Source: a virus
DNA: 51,631 nt
Strand: one strand, 5' to 3'
Virus record (IMG/VR): IMGVR_UViG_3300032282_002376
Coordinates: 1-51,631 of that record
The translations under genes were made by a program, and so were the position numbers. Below are positions 22,413 through 30,415 of the stretch, piece by piece; position 1 is the stretch's first letter, and each line of letters begins with the position of its first letter. A model generated the notes under the pieces. The model was not told the origin of the DNA. It did not search any database and worked only from the letters and a program-made list of their open reading frames with translations.

Positions 22413-24776
22413 TTAACCTATTGGAACGAAACGCATCTTTAAAGACGGGTTCGTAGACATAATTTCTAAGCGATATTCAGTATCCCTGAATTCAAGTTCC
22501 GCTCCCCTGAGCGAGCCCAATGCTCTTCCTACAACGACGACTGAGCAGGCATATCCGTTACCTAGGCTTTTGACCATATCTTGCAGCTCAAGGTTCATAC
22601 CGATTTTATCGGATACTTCTTTTGAACTGAAGGCAACGGACGGACCAAACAAACCAATAAGCCAACTCAAGAATTCGTTTCTTTGAGTGGAGCTTTCATC
22701 TAAAGAGCCGTACTGCAAACGAAGGTTTGGATCCATAGGATCTTTCAAACCCAGCGCGATCACAGTTGTCCTGATAAGCTGATCCCACTCATAAAAACGT
22801 GAGGCTTCAAACCTAATTCTTTCTCGCTCTTCTGCAGGCATTTTTATACCAAACTCGAGTAACTTAAGAGCAGCTAGGATCAAAATCCTACGGTTCTTTT
22901 TGACGTGACTTAGTAATTGAGGATACTTGAACTCGGTAGTGTGCCTTTTGTTAAATACTAGAGTCAGCGACCTTGTAGCGATTTCATCATTAGGCGTGAT
23001 ATTGATACCGTTCAAAGTGATGAGCGCCTTTGGCATCAACCTGACTAGCTCATTACCTCCAAGCTTCCGTACGCTAAACGCTCCAGTAGTAACGATTTCA
23101 TTTAGAGCGCTAGACTTGAATCGCCCATTCTGATTGTCAAACACCATCACGTCAGGGTCATTCATGAAGTAAGTAGCGAGCTGTTTTGATTGTTCCTCAT
23201 CTTGTCTAGCCAGCGCATGCGTGTTAGCGTCGTTGGTCAATATCATTTGCGGTATCTGGCACCAAACAGTCTTACCGTCTGCAGGATATGGTGACGTGGC
23301 GATAAACATAGGAGCTAGAGGTAATATCTTTCTAGCTATAGCCGTTAGCATCGCCGTAATAGAGATAGACTTCCCCCATTCTGCGTTACTGAACGGAAAA
23401 TCGGAGTAAACATCAATGATCGTTTCTAGCGCCTTCTCAATAGTCATCAGCTTGAGGTCGTTAGATGTGATATCAACTGAGTCAGTTAAATAGAAGCCTG
23501 ATTCTGTATGGAAGCCTTGCTTGCTAAGTAGCTTACCATCATCCATTATGATAGGATACCTGAGCACGCCTTCTAGATTCGGTAGAAGTGTGTTGATACT
23601 AGGATCTTTAAGACGTCGTACGATAGACATATCCGTCCTAGCTACAATCTCCACCTTCTCTTTCTTATCAAACTGAATGAACTGGACGTAGCCTTCTAGA
23701 TGGTGAGCGAACGCGTCGTCATTAGGAGCGACAGGAGCTGCTATCATACCGCTCTTTGTAGACCTAGACTCTACGATCACGGCAGTGCCGTTGAAGTTGA
23801 ATAGCTTCTTTTCATCGTCAGGTACAGCAGCTAGAATCTTTACAACCTCATCAACTACTTCTCTAGGTTGTAGCTTGGAGATGTTGACTTTGGGCTTCGT
23901 GTCATCAGCTGCCTTGGCATGCTCGAGGTGTTTACTAGGAAGCCACGTGCGTATCCTATCAGTCTCCCAACCGAAAGCGTCCAATGATGCGAAACCAGAT
24001 ATGGTCTTGCCGTCTGCCAGTTTCTTGTAAGTATCATCGACCGCTCCGTCACGGTCAGCGTCTTCCTCATCACCAGTCAAGTATGATATAGCACGCATTG
24101 CTTTACGCGCCATTTCTATGGGTACTCCTGCTTTGGCGAAGCCACCAGCTACGCGTAAGAGGGCATCATGACGAATTCCAGGAGCGATGTTGTGCTTAAC
24201 CCATATGACGGTCATGAGAACGCCTAGAGCCATCTTTAGATCTTTTTCAGCTATCAGCGCTGGCTCGCCTGTGCAGTCAACCCAAGATACCGTCGATTCA
24301 TGTCTTGAAGGAGGGAAAGCCGTCTGCGCGTCATCACCTCGGTACTCAATACACTTGACTATCTTACCACCTGTTTCTTTCTTAGATAGCCTCCATTCAG
24401 CTGAGCTTTTTGTAGACCCCTCAACATAATAGATGTGATGTGATGCAATGATATCATCACTTTCGCCAGCGTACATACGTCCGAAGCGCCATGTTGTAGG
24501 AGGTAGAAACCAGTGAGCGATCTTTCTAGCGAGAGGGTGATCTAGGTCAACGTCAATCAAGTTTTTGGATACAGATCCAAGCTGTACGCCGATGTTAGCA
24601 AGTCCTTTGAAATTCTCAGCTTTAAATTCTTTGTCAGTCCAGTTTGTTACAGTCAAACTCTTTTTTCTTGCGTCTAACGGTAGGCATTTCCATCCTTTAG
24701 AAGTATAGGCAGCAAACGCTTTCTGGATCGAGTCCGCATGCGCGCGTGCTTCATCAAACGAGGCAGTTGTGTTCAT
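22413..24776 (-). CDS. Primase-helicase (prim-pol plus D5-like ATPase)
   Basis: A 787-residue two-part protein. The N-terminal part looks like a primase-polymerase: NLIDVDLDHPLAR with acidic D75/D77, SHH (112-114) and CIEYRGDD. The C-terminal half has a P-loop-like TSPYPADGKTVW (494-505) and a Walker B-like DVMVFDNQNG (542-551), followed by FKSSALNEIVTTG and ARQDEEQ, as in superfamily 3/D5 helicases. It would unwind DNA and prime synthesis for the family A polymerase. It overlaps the SF2 helicase stop by one base (TAATG). Confidence 0.82.
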   Translation of the reverse strand: MNTTASFDEARAHADSIQKAFAAYTSKGWKCLPLDARKKSLTVTNWTDKEFKAENFKGLANIGVQLGSVSKNLIDVDLDHPLARKIAHWFLPPTTWRFGRMYAGESDDIIASHHIYYVEGSTKSSAEWRLSKKETGGKIVKCIEYRGDDAQTAFPPSRHESTVSWVDCTGEPALIAEKDLKMALGVLMTVIWVKHNIAPGIRHDALLRVAGGFAKAGVPIEMARKAMRAISYLTGDEEDADRDGAVDDTYKKLADGKTISGFASLDAFGWETDRIRTWLPSKHLEHAKAADDTKPKVNISKLQPREVVDEVVKILAAVPDDEKKLFNFNGTAVIVESRSTKSGMIAAPVAPNDDAFAHHLEGYVQFIQFDKKEKVEIVARTDMSIVRRLKDPSINTLLPNLEGVLRYPIIMDDGKLLSKQGFHTESGFYLTDSVDITSNDLKLMTIEKALETIIDVYSDFPFSNAEWGKSISITAMLTAIARKILPLAPMFIATSPYPADGKTVWCQIPQMILTNDANTHALARQDEEQSKQLATYFMNDPDVMVFDNQNGRFKSSALNEIVTTGAFSVRKLGGNELVRLMPKALITLNGINITPNDEIATRSLTLVFNKRHTTEFKYPQLLSHVKKNRRILILAALKLLEFGIKMPAEERERIRFEASRFYEWDQLIRTTVIALGLKDPMDPNLRLQYGSLDESSTQRNEFLSWLIGLFGPSVAFSSKEVSDKIGMNLELQDMVKSLGNGYACSVVVVGRALGSLRGAELEFRDTEYRLEIMSTNPSLKMRFVPIG

Positions 24777-26302
24777 TAAAATTTCTCAGACAATACGTCA
24801 TAGTAGGAACCCCGACGTCTCACCCTGATAGAGCGAGGTGCGGGTAGGGAATAGATCAAGGCTCTAGCCGTGCTAGCTGATCGCGGTACATTATAGGGGT
24901 ACCCCCTGCTCTTAAACCAATCTTCTGCCTTCTTTCTAGCGTATCCATCGTGCTCTACTAGTATAAAGTCGATGATGTCTACAAGTGTGTTGCTTGGAGT
25001 GATACACGAATAAAGAGCCATGAGCATGTTTTTATCAGATTTGGTGCTGCGTTTAGTTATATACTTCGTACTCATTACCGCAACGTCCATACCCCATACC
25101 GAAGTTGAACCAGCCATGGGGTCAACATCAGATACGGCGGTAGCTGTTTTTATAGTGCGGGGTGTAATTATAGTCTTTTTCGGTGCAGGTTTTGCAGGAC
25201 GCAACGACCCGTCAGGTCTTTCTTCTACAATTTCAGCCTTGGAAGCTATACCTCCATGCCGAGCTAGATTACCAGCAACGTCAAGTATCAAACAATCTTT
25301 CTTGCCCTCAGCCGTTCTAGCACCCCTTCCAAGTTTCTGCCTGTGCAAGCCGATTGATTGTGTAGGTGCGACATCAACGATGCAGTCTAGGTCAGGGCGA
25401 TCGAAGCCTGTAGTCAGAACTTTGCAGTTCGCCATTAGTACGAACTCGCCAGCCTTCCATCTCTCTAGTCTAGAAGCCCTATCATTATCACCACCATGTA
25501 CATACTCAGCGCTGATACCGATCTCAGTTGCTAGCTTCGCAGCCAGTTTTGCAGTTCGTACAGTTGGAGAAAATAACAAGATGGATTTACGATCTGGAGC
25601 GAGGCGTTTGACGGTTTGAAGAACCGCCTTCATCCACTCGTCAGTCATCCGCTCATCAACCTCAGCTGTATCGTAGTCGCCATTTGAGCGATGTATACCC
25701 TTCAGGTTGAGTTGTACTCGGGCTTGCAGACCTTTCAAAGGAGCTAGGAAGCCTTGATCAACCAAGTCTTGAACAGAGATGTCGACCGCTAGATCGTTGA
25801 ACCAAGGGTCATCACCGCTGTAGATCAGCCCTCCGCTTAGACGATACGGTGTGGCTGATAAGCCGATACGCCTTGCGTTTGGAAAACGCTTTAGCAACGT
25901 GTTATACATCTTGCCGTCTGACTCTTTTGGACTCACCCAGTGCGCTTCATCAATAATGATAGCATCAGGCTCTGGTAGCTTATTCAGGTTACGGTACATA
26001 GACTGAATGGAAGCGTAAGTTGCATGTGACCCTATCTTGTATGAGTCCAATCCCGCGCAATAAATACCAAGTCCCTCCGCGCCGAAAAAGCGCTCAAGCG
26101 CTGAGGCGTTCTGCTGAACAAGCTCCCTGTTGTGAGTCACCATTAACGTATATCCACCACGTTCACGAAAACGATCAACCAGCGAGGCGATGATTGCGCT
26201 CTTACCTGAACCCGTGGGTGCAGATATGACAGGGTTATTTCCCTTACGTAAACTCTCTAATGTGAGCGCCAGCGCATCCAGTTGATAATGCCTCAGCTTC
26301 AT
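24776..26302 (-). CDS. SF2 DEAH helicase
   Basis: The ATG at 26302 is chosen (AAGGAC nine bases upstream); a TTG at 26320 also exists. The 508-residue protein has motif I SAPTGSGKSA, motif II IIIDEAHWVS, motif III GLSATPYRL, motif IV-like ILLFSPTVRTA and motif VI HRQKLGRGAR, the RecG/RadD/UvsW-like pattern. It probably remodels replication forks or recombination intermediates. The C-terminal 130 residues (after about 375) carry a Lys/Thr-rich linker and a small extra domain. Confidence 0.92.
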   Translation of the reverse strand: MKLRHYQLDALALTLESLRKGNNPVISAPTGSGKSAIIASLVDRFRERGGYTLMVTHNRELVQQNASALERFFGAEGLGIYCAGLDSYKIGSHATYASIQSMYRNLNKLPEPDAIIIDEAHWVSPKESDGKMYNTLLKRFPNARRIGLSATPYRLSGGLIYSGDDPWFNDLAVDISVQDLVDQGFLAPLKGLQARVQLNLKGIHRSNGDYDTAEVDERMTDEWMKAVLQTVKRLAPDRKSILLFSPTVRTAKLAAKLATEIGISAEYVHGGDNDRASRLERWKAGEFVLMANCKVLTTGFDRPDLDCIVDVAPTQSIGLHRQKLGRGARTAEGKKDCLILDVAGNLARHGGIASKAEIVEERPDGSLRPAKPAPKKTIITPRTIKTATAVSDVDPMAGSTSVWGMDVAVMSTKYITKRSTKSDKNMLMALYSCITPSNTLVDIIDFILVEHDGYARKKAEDWFKSRGYPYNVPRSASTARALIYSLPAPRSIRVRRRGSYYDVLSEKF

Positions 26303-26489
26303 CGGGTTTGTCCTTTTCAAAAATAGTTAATGAGTTATGCCTTATCACCGCACGCCTACCGTCTTTGTGCTTGAACCATAGCCCAAATCTAGGGTCCTCC
26401 TCATTCCTGCACATATAGGCGTGATCATTCTTGAAACCTTGACTGAGGATCTGTCTTTTCAGATTACGCCATGGTCCTTCCTTAATCAT
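26244..26489 (-). CDS. Small hypothetical protein overlapping the helicase start
   Basis: An 81-residue basic protein with SQGFKNDHAYMCRNEEDPRF then GLWFKHKDGRRAVIRH, probably a small beta domain. Its start overlaps the upstream gene by four bases (ATGA), which supports it. Its last 59 bases run into the helicase gene in another frame, where the protein turns low-complexity. No function is recognised. Confidence 0.6.
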   Translation of the reverse strand: MIKEGPWRNLKRQILSQGFKNDHAYMCRNEEDPRFGLWFKHKDGRRAVIRHNSLTIFEKDKPDEAEALSTGCAGAHIREFT

Positions 26490-26743
26490 ACCTTTGCCTT
26501 TACCTTTCTTTTAGGCTTGGTTTCTATTTCAGGCTCAGGCTCAGGCTCTGCCTTAGTCGTGAAATCAAACTCAAATTGCACGGCGTCTGGGTCAGGGTCA
26601 GGTGGAAGAATTTCGTTGAGGTGCGTCAGAAGCTCTATACCTTGAGCGACGATAACCCTGTTAGGGTCACGTAAGCCTGAGCATGTAGATTCTAATGCGT
26701 TGATCAAGTTTTCCAAATTATCAATCGCGGTTGTTTTAAGCAT
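26486..26743 (-). CDS. Small acidic/Pro-rich hypothetical protein
   Basis: An 85-residue protein. The N-terminal half is helical (AIDNLENLINALESTCSGLR, GIELLTHLNEIL), then comes PPDPDPDAV, an EPEPEPEIE run and a basic end KPKRKVKAKV. The acidic-then-basic tail suggests a disordered interaction segment. It overlaps neighbours by eight and four bases in the leftward chain. Confidence 0.6.
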   Translation of the reverse strand: MLKTTAIDNLENLINALESTCSGLRDPNRVIVAQGIELLTHLNEILPPDPDPDAVQFEFDFTTKAEPEPEPEIETKPKRKVKAKV

Positions 26744-26993
26744 ATTTCAAGTCCTCTAATTTTAACATGTATCCTTGCTTGGTAAGCCCACGCCATGGTA
26801 AGTGCTGGTCTTCGCTGACGTGCTGTTCTTTGTAACTGATTACTGCCTCATCAGGTAAGTGCCCTACAAAATACCAAAGACTTCCGTCCCAGTAAGCGTA
26901 GCCCAAGCCTGACCTGTACTGACGTTCAAATACGCCGTGGGTTTCAGGCTTCTGATAAGACCAGTCAGAATGCGTTCTTTGCTCAAACATCAT
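26736..26993 (-). CDS. Small aromatic-rich hypothetical protein
   Basis: An 85-residue protein rich in Trp and Tyr (SDWSYQKPETHGVFERQYRS, YAYWDGSLWYFVGHL, PWRGLTKQGYML), likely a small beta fold. It overlaps the upstream gene by four bases (ATGA). No family is recognised. Confidence 0.65.
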   Translation of the reverse strand: MMFEQRTHSDWSYQKPETHGVFERQYRSGLGYAYWDGSLWYFVGHLPDEAVISYKEQHVSEDQHLPWRGLTKQGYMLKLEDLKYA

Positions 26994-27340
26994 GTGTTCT
27001 TCTCCTTGAGTTTGGCTTCAGTTATAGACACAGCATCTATTGGAACTTCCAGTGCGATCTCCTCCCGTTCCTCATCCGTCAGCCCTACCCATGTGCGCTG
27101 TGGTGATGTGTAGAGTTTTGTACCAATAGGCAATGCAGGCTCATGCCACCAAGAATGTGTTACGTTTGCCCCTGATTCAGATATTACTGTTGCCACAGGC
27201 TCATCTTTTGTTTCTAGTGTTTCTTTGATGGCGGTAATACAGGCGTACATTTCAGGCTCAAAGTCTGCCAATACCCATCCACCTCTGTTGATTCGTATTA
27301 TCAACTGCAGAGCCATTTCTAATGCTTTATCTTTGGTCAT
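26990..27340 (-). CDS. Conserved phage hypothetical protein with GTKLYT segment
   Basis: A 116-residue protein. After an N-terminal helix comes EPVATVISESGANVTHSWW, then LPIGTKLYTSPQRTWVGLTD, a segment I recognise from many phage small proteins (often ending TDEE). Its role is unknown; it may be a small binding module. The first bases overlap the tiny membrane gene at 27327. Confidence 0.7.
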   Translation of the reverse strand: MTKDKALEMALQLIIRINRGGWVLADFEPEMYACITAIKETLETKDEPVATVISESGANVTHSWWHEPALPIGTKLYTSPQRTWVGLTDEEREEIALEVPIDAVSITEAKLKEKNT

Positions 27341-27446
27341 TCATCTTCTCCACAATCACGAATAAACATAAGCCGAATATACCGACAAGAACCAAGAAGC
27401 CAGCAGTGATGAGCGCCCAAGTTATGATATTCAAGATGTAATCCAT
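27327..27446 (-). CDS. Tiny single-pass membrane protein
   Basis: A 39-residue ORF with ATG at 27446 sharing one base with the previous stop (TGATG) and a TAA at 27327 inside the start of the next gene. Residues about 5-33 are a continuous hydrophobic helix, and the tail is EKMNDQR. It fills what would otherwise be a 105-base gap in a tightly packed operon, which supports it. Function unknown. Confidence 0.6.
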   Translation of the reverse strand: MDYILNIITWALITAGFLVLVGIFGLCLFVIVEKMNDQR

Positions 27447-27691
27447 CACCGTTTCATCTCCCGAACGATAACAGCGAAGGATGCGGCAGTGTCAGTCATC
27501 GGTCTCATCGCTTCAAACTTCTGCGCTACTTCCTCAAGCAACTCATTTCTAACGTGACGCTCAAACTCGTCAATCATCAGCTTGTTGCCTTGTATTTCAG
27601 TGACCTCACGCTTACGCCAGCCTACAGTTCGTTGCACGGTCTGCTTTTTCATTAAGTCATCAAACGCTTCGTCTTCAGGTTCTTTCATCAT
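27446..27691 (-). CDS. Small charged helical hypothetical protein
   Basis: An 81-residue, Glu/Lys/Arg-rich protein predicted to be mostly helical (EFERHVRNELLEEVAQKFEA, SFAVIVREMKR). It overlaps both neighbours (four bases upstream, one base downstream), as expected of coupled early phage genes. Function unknown. Confidence 0.65.
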   Translation of the reverse strand: MMKEPEDEAFDDLMKKQTVQRTVGWRKREVTEIQGNKLMIDEFERHVRNELLEEVAQKFEAMRPMTDTAASFAVIVREMKR

Positions 27692-27864
27692 TGTCTAGCC
27701 CTCACTCTTAACATCGCGTCAGCGACGCGGTAAGCGTCCTCAGCGTCTTCCTCATATTCAGTTTCAGGGTTATTGACAAAAACAGGTAAGACCTGAATAG
27801 CGATGTAGTCGCGTATGTTTAAGTCTTCAAGTTCTGGCGACATCGCAATAGGTATATCATTCAT
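27688..27864 (-). CDS. Small protein of the RDY...ADAML family
   Basis: The ATG at 27864 (58 residues) has a GAGGA site eight bases upstream and overlaps the previous stop; the open frame extends to 27942. LNIRDYIAIQVLPVF and AEDAYRVADAMLRVR match a small phage protein usually written LRDYFA...AY.MADAML. The gene just upstream shares the same two blocks, so this is probably a tandem duplication. Confidence 0.65.
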   Translation of the reverse strand: MNDIPIAMSPELEDLNIRDYIAIQVLPVFVNNPETEYEEDAEDAYRVADAMLRVRARQ

Positions 27865-28129
27865 TGGGTTTGTCCTCAGTTGATTCAGTTGTTTCTTCAA
27901 CGACCCCTTCGTCCTCTTCAACGGCTTCTTCCTCAGGTTCAACTAGCGTGCCGTTGCTCGCCTCGATCATGGCGTCAGCCATTTGGTAAGCCCAAAGCGC
28001 AGTGCCTTCGGTGCGTAGCGTTTCTCCTGGTTGCAATGAGCTAACCATGCCGTGCATAGCGATCATTGCTGCCATGTCGCGGTAGTGCAACGTGCTTATG
28101 TTTTCTACAATTTCTTTAGGGATCGTCAT
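27857..28129 (-). CDS. Small protein of the RDY...ADAML family with acidic tail
   Basis: A 90-residue protein. LHYRDMAAMIAMHGMVS and TALWAYQMADAMIEAS parallel the neighbour at 27688, followed by a very acidic tail (LVEPEEEAVEEDEG, ESTEDKPNE). A CTGAGGAG ribosome site lies upstream. Function unknown; the acidic tail could mimic DNA or bind a host protein, which is speculative. Confidence 0.68.
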   Translation of the reverse strand: MTIPKEIVENISTLHYRDMAAMIAMHGMVSSLQPGETLRTEGTALWAYQMADAMIEASNGTLVEPEEEAVEEDEGVVEETTESTEDKPNE

Positions 28130-28142
28130 TTAAAGGTACTCC

Positions 28143-28259
28143 TCAGGGTTTAAGAAAGAACAACACATAGATTAGTAATGGACCGCCAAACAAGGCAGCG
28201 CATATCAAAGATAGTACGAAGTGGTAAACAGCGCGTTTCAGTTTAGCAAATATCATCAT
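28143..28259 (-). CDS. Tiny membrane protein with basic N terminus
   Basis: A 38-residue ORF beginning at one of three successive ATGs (28262, 28259 or 28256) after AGGAG. Basic N-terminal MIFAKLKRAVYH leads into a hydrophobic helix with GGP near its middle and ends FFLKP, TGA at 28143. It overlaps the previous gene by 17 bases and fills a gap in the operon. A host-membrane effector is possible; no family is recognised. Confidence 0.55.
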   Translation of the reverse strand: MMIFAKLKRAVYHFVLSLICAALFGGPLLIYVLFFLKP

Positions 28260-28488
28260 CATTCTCCTGCAAAGACAAGATATAAACATAGGCAGATTCT
28301 TCCAAGTCCCTAAAGACCCTGTCGTTTAGCATGTCAGTCATATCGACTGTGAGATAACGCACCGTGTTGATATAGATGCCAGCAGGTTCAAGAGGCTCAT
28401 TGAAGCCGTCGCCTGTTTCAGGCTCATACTCAAAGTCAATATCAAGGTACTGGTCAGTTTTTGGTATCTGGTATTTGAAATTAAACAC
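28243..28488 (-). CDS. Small acidic hypothetical protein
   Basis: An 81-residue acidic protein: TDQYLDIDFEYEPETGDGFN, then GIYINTVRYLTVDMTDMLND and a helix ending LQENDDDIC. The pattern of strands then helices suggests a compact domain. It overlaps the upstream gene by eight bases. Function unknown. Confidence 0.65.
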   Translation of the reverse strand: MFNFKYQIPKTDQYLDIDFEYEPETGDGFNEPLEPAGIYINTVRYLTVDMTDMLNDRVFRDLEESAYVYILSLQENDDDIC

Positions 28489-28801
28489 GTGAGCCCCTTT
28501 TTAAAAGATCATAAACATGGTAGAGCGCCTTGCTAGACTTCCCGCCCACGTGCCATTGGGCTATGGTGTCGACGTCTTTTCCGGAAGCACCTAAGTAGTT
28601 CTTACCATCTTTCCAGTTGTAAACCACGGCAATGGTGCCGTCATCAAAGACGATATGCCATTCAGCGTCGGTCTTGTACCCGTCACCCTTGGTAGGCTCG
28701 CCAAACAGTTTGAAAAGGTCTTGAAAGTCGGCATCAATCGCGCCTACAAGACCGCATCCGTTGACCATGATGTCGGTGTCGTTGTGTGTTTTGTAAGCCA
28801 T
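28481..28801 (-). CDS. Conserved phage hypothetical protein
   Basis: A 106-residue protein with DLFKLFGEPTKGDGYKTDAE, WHIVFDDGTIAVVYNWKDGK and AQWHVGGKSSKALYHVYDLL, a beta-rich domain I have seen in many phage early regions without assigned function. It shares one base with the end of the gene upstream. Confidence 0.72.
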   Translation of the reverse strand: MAYKTHNDTDIMVNGCGLVGAIDADFQDLFKLFGEPTKGDGYKTDAEWHIVFDDGTIAVVYNWKDGKNYLGASGKDVDTIAQWHVGGKSSKALYHVYDLLKRGSRV

Positions 28802-29070
28802 TACACCACCTCGTCGATTTGACCCATGATATCCTCAAGGGATGATATGGCGTCGTCAAGGTTGCTAGACGCGTCGTCAAGAGTGCTAAGACCTTCTTCC
28901 ATGGCTTGGCCACGGTCAGCCTGCTGAAGCCCCTCAGGCATGTTGTCGAAAGCTTCCTGCTCTTCGTTAATAACGCCCTCAAGTTCGTCTTTGGCGTTAG
29001 CTAAATCGCTCAAGGCGGATTCGATTCTAGAGCGGATGTTTTCTAATTCTTTACGGCGTGTGTCATTCAT
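28801..29070 (-). CDS. Small coiled-coil phage protein
   Basis: An 89-residue, acidic, fully helical protein with EEQEAFDNMPEGLQQADRGQ in the middle and heptad-like Leu/Ile repeats on both sides. The DNMPE.LQ...RG block is common in phage early proteins of unknown role. A CTCCGAGGAG box sits just before the ATG, and a promoter-like element lies 65 bases upstream, so this may head a transcript. Confidence 0.75.
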   Translation of the reverse strand: MNDTRRKELENIRSRIESALSDLANAKDELEGVINEEQEAFDNMPEGLQQADRGQAMEEGLSTLDDASSNLDDAISSLEDIMGQIDEVV

Positions 29071-29134
29071 GATTTTCTCCTCGGAGTGAAGTTGTTAAGT
29101 TACTAGTTCAAGTCGGCTTTGTTGGCCTGTTTAA

Positions 29135-29140
29135 ATTATA
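29135..29140 (-). promoter_or_regulatory. Promoter-like element, leftward
   Basis: Minus-strand CAGCCTTATAATTTAAAC lies in the 131-base gap upstream of the coiled-coil gene. TTAGCC lies 18 bases further upstream, inside the box TACAATTAGCC that is shared with 22371-22381 and could serve as a -35-like contact. Confidence 0.5.
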
Positions 29141-29201
29141 AGGCTGTTTAGGTCAGCGTGGCTAATTGTAATTATTAAACACGCGACCTGAGTTGATAGG
29201 C

Positions 29202-29402
29202 TTACGCTATCACCTCGTGTTCCTTGCCAAGGTCTTTCGACAGCTGGGCGTATACCGTTTTGCGGTTGCCCTTGTAGCCCATCTTTTTCAAGACGGCAAG
29301 AGCTGAAGAGCGAAACTTCAGTCCTTGGATCTCGAGCTTCAGCATTTTGTGCAAGGTGAGCATTCTAAAAAGCTCAATGTTGTCTGGTCCTGTGATCATC
29401 AT
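29202..29402 (-). CDS. Small helical hypothetical protein
   Basis: A 66-residue basic helical protein (LFRMLTLHKMLKLEIQGLK, VLKKMGYKGNRKTVYAQL). The second half could be a helix-turn-helix-like unit, but no clear match is seen. The ribosome site is weak (no GGAG). Confidence 0.6.
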   Translation of the reverse strand: MMITGPDNIELFRMLTLHKMLKLEIQGLKFRSSALAVLKKMGYKGNRKTVYAQLSKDLGKEHEVIA

Positions 29403-29404
29403 GT

Positions 29405-29638
29405 TTATACCCCTAGTGCGTAGTTACGAAGTGCGCGAACGTAAGGCTTGTACTGCCCTCTGCCGTGGTTCTTTGCGTTGTTATGCCAAGCCACCACGAT
29501 GGTGCCTGAGGGCTTGATGCCTAAGAAGCGACCCTTGGAAGAGGGCTCTCCTGCATAGACCCATTGTCCTGGTTGGAGGCTTTTGAGCAGGTACTGCCCG
29601 TGGGCGCTCCATATGTCGATTGCTTTACGAAATTTCAT
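29405..29638 (-). CDS. Small basic hypothetical protein
   Basis: A 77-residue protein with LQPGQWVYAGEPSSKGRFLG, TIVVAWHNNAKNHGRGQYK and YVRALRNYALGV, a likely SH3-like beta barrel with a basic loop. A good AGGAG site precedes the ATG. Function unknown; nucleic-acid binding would fit the charge. Confidence 0.62.
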   Translation of the reverse strand: MKFRKAIDIWSAHGQYLLKSLQPGQWVYAGEPSSKGRFLGIKPSGTIVVAWHNNAKNHGRGQYKPYVRALRNYALGV

Positions 29639-29649
29639 GTTAGTACTCC

Positions 29650-29883
29650 TTATGCAACTTGGGGTTCTTCTTCTTCGATCAGCTCAACCAGCGCTTTCAT
29701 TGCTTCAACGATCGTGTTAAAATAGCATTTCTTTTTGTCTGAGTCCTTCAAGAAGTAGCCTGAAATGGGACCTGTTGAAATCCAGACGCTGTAGACGGTC
29801 ATCCCGTCCTCGTCTAGCTCGTCACCGATCTGGTATGAGTTGAAAAGGTCTTCTGATTCTAGATTAACGATAACTGAATTCAT
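29650..29883 (-). CDS. Small acidic hypothetical protein
   Basis: A 77-residue acidic protein: strands around GMTVYSVWISTGPISGYFLK followed by a helix EAMKALVELIEEEEPQVA. GGAG lies upstream. It overlaps the neighbouring gene by four bases. Function unknown. Confidence 0.62.
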   Translation of the reverse strand: MNSVIVNLESEDLFNSYQIGDELDEDGMTVYSVWISTGPISGYFLKDSDKKKCYFNTIVEAMKALVELIEEEEPQVA

Positions 29884-30122
29884 GATTTTTCTCCATTACA
29901 ATATTGGCAAGGGCATACTTCCACGTACTTGAGCGCGACGCGTATTTCACGCATATTGTCGAAGCCTCTGCAATGAGAAGCGTGTTTTTCATTTTCGTGA
30001 GCTTCAAAGGCGTAGGGCTTGTTCAGCCAAACGAAGTAATCAGTGGGACTGTCGATGATGATTTCATTTACTTTCTTCCGCATGTACTTTGGGATTTGAT
30101 CGCCTGTGACGTAATCAGTCAT
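29880..30122 (-). CDS. Small hypothetical protein with C-terminal cysteines
   Basis: The ATG at 30122 is chosen because AGGAGCACACC sits immediately before it; the open frame extends to 30176. The 80-residue product has IDSPTDYFVWLNKPYAFEAH and ends VCPCQYCNGEKS, a Cys cluster with an HCRG nearby that might bind zinc. Function unknown. Confidence 0.62.
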   Translation of the reverse strand: MTDYVTGDQIPKYMRKKVNEIIIDSPTDYFVWLNKPYAFEAHENEKHASHCRGFDNMREIRVALKYVEVCPCQYCNGEKS

Positions 30123-30141
30123 GGTGTGCTCCTGTTGGTAA

Positions 30142-30405
30142 TTAAATTTGTGGATCACCGTAAGGGTGATAGTCACCTAGGTCTTGGTCTTCAATCTCGG
30201 AACTAAAGTCGTACCCGAAAGCGATCAGGTTTTCAAGAAGGCTATCAGCTAACAGCTGCGCGTTCCTGTCTCCTGCAGGGAGGTCTTGTACTATGTTTTC
30301 ATAGTTGGCTTCGATGTGCGTGCGGAGGATGCTTTTGAATCCTTGCTCCTCCCAGTCACCGTGTGCGTTTTTGATGATGGAAAGGGTGAGTTCTTTGAAT
30401 TTCAT
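30142..30405 (-). CDS. Small acidic helical hypothetical protein
   Basis: An 87-residue helical protein (AQLLADSLLENLIAFGYDF) with an acidic end DQDLGDYHPYGDP. The bases before its ATG, AGGAGCACACC, are identical to those before the gene at 30122. Function unknown. Confidence 0.62.
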   Translation of the reverse strand: MKFKELTLSIIKNAHGDWEEQGFKSILRTHIEANYENIVQDLPAGDRNAQLLADSLLENLIAFGYDFSSEIEDQDLGDYHPYGDPQI

Positions 30406-30415
30406 GGTGTGCTCC

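Noticed and set aside
25020-25619. Open frame of 199 codons on the + strand inside the SF2 helicase gene
   Set aside because: It is antisense to a well-supported helicase, has no ribosome site or motif, and its length reflects codon bias of the real gene.
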